Under the pieces are notes generated by a model that saw only the letters and a program-made list of their open reading frames with translations, was not told where the DNA came from and did no database searches. A stretch of 37,219 nt of DNA from Lachnospiraceae bacterium (GTDB taxonomy: Bacteria > Bacillota > Clostridia > Lachnospirales > Lachnospiraceae): positions 1-37,219 of the forward strand of contig JAGAHC010000018.1 in the NCBI GenBank assembly GCA_017627275.1. Reading direction: 5' to 3'. Made by a program: the position numbers and the translations under genes. Positions 32,041 through 37,219 of this stretch are shown here, piece by piece; the stretch's first letter is position 1; every line of letters begins with the position of its first letter.

Positions 32041-34217
32041 AGAAAAAGATCCTCCTCTTCTCGCTTCTTTATCTTCTTCTTTCGCTGTGCATCAGTCTTT
32101 TTTACGCCTTCCCTTTTACGGCTTCCCGTGAAGGGTTTTCTTTTGACACTGCTGCGCTGCAGGCGGAGGAAATCGGACGTGCTTCCTACGATGCCGAAAA
32201 CGTTCTTCTGCAAAAGGGCATCTACACGGTGGAAGTGCCCTACGAAGCCAAAGATTACGCGATGGCCGTCGTCCAGGCGGACGGGCTCGAGGACAGTTCT
32301 TCGATGCACGGCATGCGCGGTACGATCTTTACCTTTTTTCCGGAAAAGACTTTCCTCTCCTTCCGTCTTTACATCGACAGCGAGGAGCTGAATACGCACT
32401 TCCGTTTCTTCCCGACGACGGAAAACAGCGCCTTTCGGCCGCACGCCCTGCACATCACCTATATGCGCGGCATGACCGTGCTCTATTATTTCCTCCGAGC
32501 CTTCGTTATCCTTGCGGGACTGTATCTGGCCGGCCTCTTTGTCTACGCGCTGTTCCGTGCACCGGACACCGCGTCCCGCCTCATTCCGATCGGATTCGTC
32601 CTTGTGTTCTTTGCGATGAATCTTCCGTTTTTTGAATCGTTCTACCCGCATGGTCACGACACGAACTTCCACATGCTGCGTGTCGAGTACATCGCCGAAG
32701 GCCTGCGAACGGGCGACTTCCCCGTGCGGATGCAGGTGGGATGGTTCAATGACTACGGCCTGCCGGTCGGCGTCTACTACCCGGATCTCTTCCTGTACCC
32801 GGCCGCCTTCCTCTATCTGGCAGGCGTCCCGCTCTTCGTGAGCTACCGCTTCTACGGGATGGGCATGAACCTGCTGGCGATCCTTGTCTCGTACATCTCC
32901 TTCCGGAAGATCTCCGGCGACAAGGTCATCGGCTTCTTTTCCTCCGCCCTGTATGCGCTGAGCGTGCGCTACTTTATGAATACCTACCCGCGCGGCGCCG
33001 CGGGGGAAGCGGCAGCCATGGTCTTTCTGCCGCTGATCGCGCTCGGCCTCATAGAGATCGGCAGGAAAAAATACAAGGCAGGCGCCGTTGCGCTGGCTCT
33101 CGGTTTTACCGGCGTGATGCAAAGCCATGTCATCTCCGTGCGCATGGTGCTGGTGTTCTGCGTCATCACCTGCCTCCTTTGCGGCAGGACCTTCTTTACC
33201 GCGAAAAGACTTCTCGCCGTCGTTTCCGCCGCCTTCTTCACGCTCTGCCTGAACGCCGGCTTCATCGTTCCCTTCCTCGACTACTTTTTAAAGAACGACA
33301 TCGAGGCGACCGGTTCGAACGAGATCTTTGCCAACTCGGGGATCTCCCTGCAGCAGGTGTTTCTGAAGCAGGGCGAACTCTCCTACTCGCCCGGATGGGC
33401 GATCGGTCTCCTGCTGCTCGTCGCCGCCTTTGTCCTGATTGCGGGCGGATTTAAGAAACAGAAGAATGGATTCTACGTCTCCTTCCTCGTGGCGCTCCTC
33501 GCTGTCTTTATGTCGATGGAAGCCTTCCCCTACGACGCACTGAACCGCGTCCTGCCGTTCACGGACGCGCTCATCGGTTCCTTCATGCGCATCAAGAGCC
33601 GCTACCTCTCCATCGCGGCTGTCGCCTTCGTCGTGCTTGCCGTTTACACTCTGCAGGCGCTCAAAGACATGTGGCGAAACAAACAGACGCTCTTCCTCGC
33701 CGTCTGCTTTTCTCTCTTTGCGCTCGCGCTTTCCCAGAACGTCCTGCTCGCGAGAGAATACATCGCCGCCGCGGAGTCGATGACGCCGTACAGCAGCGCC
33801 GGCATCACACCGTATGCCGAAACGCTCTATGTTTATAACGATGTGGATCTGGATCAGATCACGGATACCGAGTTGCATGTCCTCGATGACGCGCTGTCTC
33901 TAGCGCAGGTCGCAAGAAACGGCCTGCACTTTTCCCTGACAGCAGAAAACGCCTCCTCACAGGAAGCGTCTTTCGATCTGCCGATATGGAATTACAGCGG
34001 CTACAGGGCCTTGGCGTCCACCGGGGAATCGCTCCCCGTATCCGTCGGCGAAAACCATCGCGTGCGCGTTACCCTTCCGTCCGGCTTTTCCGGGATCGTC
34101 GATGTGCGCTTTCACGAACCTCTGTACTGGCGTCTTGCGGAGCTTCTATCTCTCGTCAGCGTTCTGTGCCTGCTGGGAATCCTTTGGCAGAACAAACGCC
34201 GTCCGCGCACACTGTAA
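32037..34217 (+). CDS. Multi-spanning membrane protein, YfhO / PTPS-related GT-C-like
   Basis: The 726-residue membrane protein begins with an N-terminal helix, has an extracytoplasmic beta region (about residues 30-150), then many helices. The motif HGHDTNFHMLRVEYIAEGLR after the early helices is typical of the 6-pyruvoyl-tetrahydropterin-synthase-related membrane family (YfhO-like), thought to be GT-C transferases using lipid-linked sugars. A soluble segment (about 590-690) precedes a last helix and a basic tail. The start overlaps the GT2 stop by 4 nt, suggesting that it uses the sugar lipid made by that enzyme. Activity is inference. Confidence 0.75.
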   Translation: MKKKILLFSLLYLLLSLCISLFYAFPFTASREGFSFDTAALQAEEIGRASYDAENVLLQKGIYTVEVPYEAKDYAMAVVQADGLEDSSSMHGMRGTIFTFFPEKTFLSFRLYIDSEELNTHFRFFPTTENSAFRPHALHITYMRGMTVLYYFLRAFVILAGLYLAGLFVYALFRAPDTASRLIPIGFVLVFFAMNLPFFESFYPHGHDTNFHMLRVEYIAEGLRTGDFPVRMQVGWFNDYGLPVGVYYPDLFLYPAAFLYLAGVPLFVSYRFYGMGMNLLAILVSYISFRKISGDKVIGFFSSALYALSVRYFMNTYPRGAAGEAAAMVFLPLIALGLIEIGRKKYKAGAVALALGFTGVMQSHVISVRMVLVFCVITCLLCGRTFFTAKRLLAVVSAAFFTLCLNAGFIVPFLDYFLKNDIEATGSNEIFANSGISLQQVFLKQGELSYSPGWAIGLLLLVAAFVLIAGGFKKQKNGFYVSFLVALLAVFMSMEAFPYDALNRVLPFTDALIGSFMRIKSRYLSIAAVAFVVLAVYTLQALKDMWRNKQTLFLAVCFSLFALALSQNVLLAREYIAAAESMTPYSSAGITPYAETLYVYNDVDLDQITDTELHVLDDALSLAQVARNGLHFSLTAENASSQEASFDLPIWNYSGYRALASTGESLPVSVGENHRVRVTLPSGFSGIVDVRFHEPLYWRLAELLSLVSVLCLLGILWQNKRRPRTL

Positions 34218-34234
34218 AAACCACTCCCTTTAAC

Positions 34235-35773
34235 TTACGCCCCTTGCCGGGTCCTGTTCGCCATAGCCGTCATCCGGTCGAAGCACACCTTCATCCCGTG
34301 CGCCGCAAACGGCAGCAAGTACAGCACGTAGCGCAGCGTATAGCGGCTCGACGCTTCCCAGAGCAGGTGAAACGCCATTCCGCCGAAAATAAACATCAGC
34401 AGGAAGGCCTCTCCTTCGCCGATCTTTCTCTTTCGCAAAAGCCGGATCCCCTCTATGGAGAACAGCAAAAACAGCAGGAAATGAAATACGTTCATGCCGA
34501 TGTGCAGCACATCCCGGCCTCTCCCGTAGACGATGCTTTCCTTCACGGCATTCGTCCTGCCGTGTCGCCCCGTCAGCTCCAGCTCGCGCATCGAGACGGA
34601 CGTCGGATCGCCCCACTGCGATAAAAACTTCAGCGCATAAAACTCCACAAAATACTTCGGATGCTCTTTGAAAAACCGAAGGTGCTCGCCCATTCTCTGT
34701 TTTGCCAGCTCTCCGGTCTTCTGCGCATCCCACCCGCCTTCGCGGTAGAGGCCGACGTTGGTTCCGTTGTACCAACCATACTTTCCTTCCGCCTCTTCCA
34801 TTCCCATGGCAAAGTAAGCGGTCGCGGGAACGCCCTCCGAGATGCGCTCTGCGCCGGATGCCATCCGGTAACCTTCAAAGATCACGGTACGCAGACCGTA
34901 GGATAAAAGGAACACGCAGGCCGCCATCACGAGGAGACGCGCGCCGCCCTTCTTTTCGATAAACTTCATGATCAGCGTCATCGCCATGGCGATGATTGCG
35001 ATCAGACAGTTGGTCTTCACGACATAGGCGATTGCGATGAGAAGGATCGCCTTCCCTTCGTCTCGCGTTTGCCCGCGTTTTAAAAACCGCAGATGATACA
35101 GCATCGCGCCCGCCTGCAGGCCGAAGCTCCAGATGTCGTTATAGACAAAGGTGGAAAACGTATAGAGATTCAGCAGCCCAAAGGACAGGAGCGCAAAGAA
35201 GCGAGCTGTCTTTTCATCCTCGTACAGTTCCTTGGTGATCCGGTACAGGCAGTAGACCGTGTACAGGATGGCCGCCGCGTTGAGGAGCATATAGACCGCA
35301 AACTTGCTGCGCCCGAACAGGACGTACAGGATCTGCCCGCAGAGGACATAACCCAGCTGGAAGGGATAGGTCCCGATGTACGTTCCCTTCTCGAGGAGCT
35401 CCGTAAAATCGCCCTCCATGAACTGATTGGTGATGCCGTCCAGGGTCAGCGCGTCCGTCGTCGCCCGGCCGTCAATCATCCCGATCATAAAGAGGCAGTA
35501 GATGGCGCAGAAGACGAGGGCCGCCCGTATCCAGGTCCCTTCCTTCCCGAGATCCTTTTTATACACATAGAAGCCAAACAACAGCACGAGCGCAGACAAG
35601 ACGACCAGCACCGGGATATTCTCCCGGTGATAGTCGAACAGGTCATTTTGCTCATAGAGACGAAATGAAATGGCGGTGCAAAAACTGAAAACACAGGTCA
35701 CAAGGCCCGCCAGAACGACGAGCAGGCTGTAAAGAAACGTAATCTTGTTTTTCAGGATGTTTATAACGCGCAA
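34235..35773 (-). CDS. Multi-spanning GT-C-like membrane protein (glycosyltransferase 39-like)
   Basis: The 512-residue protein has ten or more predicted membrane helices. DGRATTDALTLDGITNQFMEGDF in the first large loop, with acidic residues, and a terminal SRYTLRYVLYLLPFAAHGM resemble membrane mannosyl/glycosyl transferases of Clostridia. It starts with TTG directly after the lipoprotein stop (same reading frame, two codons between), with no good ribosome site, so translation may be coupled or re-initiated. No later start keeps the first helix. It converges with the YfhO-like gene. Function inferred from architecture only. Confidence 0.7.
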   Translation of the reverse strand: MRVINILKNKITFLYSLLVVLAGLVTCVFSFCTAISFRLYEQNDLFDYHRENIPVLVVLSALVLLFGFYVYKKDLGKEGTWIRAALVFCAIYCLFMIGMIDGRATTDALTLDGITNQFMEGDFTELLEKGTYIGTYPFQLGYVLCGQILYVLFGRSKFAVYMLLNAAAILYTVYCLYRITKELYEDEKTARFFALLSFGLLNLYTFSTFVYNDIWSFGLQAGAMLYHLRFLKRGQTRDEGKAILLIAIAYVVKTNCLIAIIAMAMTLIMKFIEKKGGARLLVMAACVFLLSYGLRTVIFEGYRMASGAERISEGVPATAYFAMGMEEAEGKYGWYNGTNVGLYREGGWDAQKTGELAKQRMGEHLRFFKEHPKYFVEFYALKFLSQWGDPTSVSMRELELTGRHGRTNAVKESIVYGRGRDVLHIGMNVFHFLLFLLFSIEGIRLLRKRKIGEGEAFLLMFIFGGMAFHLLWEASSRYTLRYVLYLLPFAAHGMKVCFDRMTAMANRTRQGA

Positions 35774-35779
35774 ATATCT

Positions 35780-36940
35780 TTATTCCGAAAGCGGTGTATA
35801 GTCGAATCTTTCGTACTCGCCGAAGTTGCTGCGTCTCTGTTCCCAGTCCTCTTCGGAAAGTGCTTCCCACTCAGGATTTTCGGGATCGAAGGAATAGGAG
35901 ACAAACCAGGGTGCGTCGGGATCTTCGTAAGTATCGATCTTGAAGTCAACGCTCTGCACAACTTCTCCGGTTCCCGGTTCGATGCTGATATAGCGATAGC
36001 CGCTTAAGCCCGCGCCCCCCGAATACTCGCAGCACAGGTCGGCGGATTCCAATGCGTAGAGTCTGGCGCGGTCCGTTCCGCTCATCGCGTGGACGGGCTT
36101 TCTGTCCGCGATTGTGTAGACATCATACACGATGCCCTTCCACTCGCCTTCTGTGATTTCGCCGACAAACAGCTCGTCGATGCCGTCATAGTTGCTGTCG
36201 CGATAGGCATAGCCGATGTGGTCCATGGGATTCTCCGTACTTGCGGCGATGACCGCGTACATGGGGCTCATGTCCTCTTCTTCCAGTTTGGAGGCATCCC
36301 ATCCTTCTTCGATGCTCTGTCTGTGCTTCGCCAGCTGCTCTGCATACAGGTCTTCGCCCTTCGTGCCGGCGCCGAGTGCGACCGTCGCGCCTTCCACGCC
36401 GGTCAGGGTCTCGGATACGTCTCCGAAGATATCATAGAGCTTTCTGTACTCTTCCTCTGCTTCCTTATTCTCAAAGTCGTACTGCACATCCGACGGGCGC
36501 TCGCTCACCAGATCGTAAAGCTTGCCGTCCGCTCCCGTGACCTCGCCGATCTTCGGTGTCATGCCGCCGAAGTAATCGCCCGGATCTTCAAAGGCAGAAA
36601 ACCCGAAGGCAAAGCCGCCGTAGTTTTCTCTGGATGCCTTGTGGTAGATGCGGATGCTCTCGTCCGTGATCTCTGCGTCATAGATGTCCAACACATCTTC
36701 CGGCAGTTCTATGGAAAACAGTTTGTTCTGCAGGACGCCGGCCGGTGCTTCCTCCGCCGTTTCTTCTGTTGCAGCTTCTTCTGCCGCAGCTTCCTCTGCT
36801 TCCGTGCTTTCTGCTGCTGCTTCTCCTGCGCTCTCTGCCGGCGCTTCCTGCGGCGTCTGTGACGGTGTCGAGGCGCAGGCTGTCAGAGCCAGCATCATAA
36901 TCAGCATCACTGATAAAAGTGCTTTCCAATTCCTTTTCAT
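35780..36940 (-). CDS. Secreted lipoprotein, unknown function
   Basis: The 386-residue protein has a lipoprotein signal (MKRNWKALLSVMLIMMLALTAC, lipobox LTAC), then an Ala/Glu-rich low-complexity linker of about 45 residues and a globular extracytoplasmic domain. That domain includes YRDSNYDGIDELFVGEI, an FG-GAP/calcium-loop-like stretch (DSNYDGIDE) seen in clostridial lipoproteins. I do not recognise a catalytic motif. GGAGG precedes the ATG chosen here; a GTG 9 codons earlier lies upstream of that ribosome site. It is followed by the GT-C-like gene and probably cotranscribed with it. Confidence 0.75.
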   Translation of the reverse strand: MKRNWKALLSVMLIMMLALTACASTPSQTPQEAPAESAGEAAAESTEAEEAAAEEAATEETAEEAPAGVLQNKLFSIELPEDVLDIYDAEITDESIRIYHKASRENYGGFAFGFSAFEDPGDYFGGMTPKIGEVTGADGKLYDLVSERPSDVQYDFENKEAEEEYRKLYDIFGDVSETLTGVEGATVALGAGTKGEDLYAEQLAKHRQSIEEGWDASKLEEEDMSPMYAVIAASTENPMDHIGYAYRDSNYDGIDELFVGEITEGEWKGIVYDVYTIADRKPVHAMSGTDRARLYALESADLCCEYSGGAGLSGYRYISIEPGTGEVVQSVDFKIDTYEDPDAPWFVSYSFDPENPEWEALSEEDWEQRRSNFGEYERFDYTPLSE

Positions 36941-36969
36941 CTCTATCCTCCCTATCGTTTTCGACACGT

Positions 36970-36997
36970 TTTATCCTTCATTAACGTTTTACTACAA
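36970..36997 (-). promoter_or_regulatory. Putative promoter of lipoprotein gene
   Basis: On the minus strand TTGTAG (36992-36997) and GATAAA (36970-36975) are 16 bp apart, about 30 nt before the lipoprotein start. Weak match, by eye. Confidence 0.3.
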
Positions 36998-37023
36998 ACG
37001 CGGGGAAAGGTCAAAACTCCCGC

Positions 37024-37219
37024 AATCGAGTAGGAGGCGGCCATGAGGCCGCCGACCTCTCACACCACCGTGCGTACTGTTCGGTACACGGCGGTTCAAC
37101 CAACTTAACAAGTGACACACCTTTCGGTGTAGTAGTCAACCATTGAGACTAATCCAAAGCGGGTTAGTCTCTCTTTTGTAACAGCCATATTCATGGCGCC
37201 ACGCTGGCATACAAATGCA
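37024..37219 (-). mobile_element. Group II intron, 3' end (domains V and VI), cut by window edge
   Basis: Read on the minus strand, GAACCGCCGTGTACCGAACA pairs with GTACGCACGGTGGTG (37057-37098), leaving a 2-nt CG bulge, the shape of group II intron domain V. It is followed by a GGCGGCC/GGCCGCC hairpin (37037-37054) like domain VI, then CCTACTCGATT, a typical intron 3' end near 37024. A maturase C terminus lies just upstream in the element. The 5' part lies beyond the window. The intron appears to sit upstream of the lipoprotein gene. Confidence 0.8.
37105..37218 (-). CDS. ltrA: Group II intron maturase/reverse transcriptase, C-terminal end (partial)
   Basis: An open frame runs in from the right edge and ends at the TAA at 37105-37107. 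The last residues include CQRGAMNMAVTKERLTRFG and LVSMVDYYTERCVTC, which resemble the C termini of LtrA-like maturases of bacterial group II introns. Only about 37 codons are in the window. The reading is supported mostly by the domain V/VI structure that follows. Confidence 0.65.
   Translation of the reverse strand, partial: AFVCQRGAMNMAVTKERLTRFGLVSMVDYYTERCVTC

Noticed and set aside
29946-33128. Two long minus-strand open frames opposite the acyltransferase and YfhO-like genes
   Set aside because: Low-complexity charged products opposite well-supported membrane proteins; no ribosome site.
35780-36967. GTG start 9 codons upstream for the lipoprotein
   Set aside because: The GGAGG ribosome site lies between that GTG and the ATG at 36940, and the lipoprotein signal begins properly at the ATG.

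Overview
The window looks like chromosomal DNA of an anaerobic, low-oxygen-adapted Clostridia (Firmicutes), probably a gut or oral commensal. The evidence is a leucine-type T-box leader, a PerR/Fur regulator next to a rubredoxin-first rubrerythrin, strong AGGAGG ribosome sites, Rpn proteins with EEGR tails, and Gram-positive sortase-anchored surface proteins. Base composition is moderately GC-rich, with a visibly AT-richer patch around 16.4-17.8 kb. I cannot name the species.

Left part (1-20.9 kb): an Rpn nuclease gene (191-1072, +) sits behind a structured leader. It converges on a five-gene minus-strand operon (15439 to 1126) whose order matches the streptococcal FCT pilus islands: giant tip adhesin (2882 aa), SipA-like signal-peptidase homologue without a catalytic dyad, Spy0128/FctA-type backbone pilin, class B sortase, and an FctB-position base protein carrying CshA-type repeats. 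Upstream on the same strand lie a thioredoxin-fold lipoprotein, an AT-richer AAA/DUF4143 ATPase, and a second large wall-anchored protein (978 aa). The latter shares a module of about 190 residues with the giant adhesin.

Middle (21-27.1 kb): a second rpn gene with the same leader architecture, then a promoter, T-box and leuA-leuC-leuD-leuB operon for leucine synthesis. Converging with it is mtnN (MTA/SAH nucleosidase).

Right part (27.8-37.2 kb): perR and reverse rubrerythrin (peroxide defence), a LUD-domain protein, a three-gene envelope-glycan operon (acyltransferase 3, GT2 with membrane anchor, YfhO/PTPS-related GT-C-like protein) that may start with a leaderless message, then a minus-strand pair (lipoprotein and multi-spanning GT-C-like protein). 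The right edge holds the 3' end of a group II intron with the last codons of its maturase.

Cross-cutting signals: (i) a family of GGAACCACTTTCC-type palindromes in six intergenic sites, one forming a 99-nt near-perfect inverted repeat; (ii) two rpn paralogues with divergent nuclease cores but a shared leader whose hairpins keep pairing despite changed bases, a shared EEGR/coiled-coil tail, and in-frame internal starts that could make short C-terminal proteins; (iii) the FCT-like pilus operon with unusual sorting signals and a dead signal peptidase. The rpn leader and intragenic-start arrangement and the expanded pilus system are the best candidates for something undescribed.
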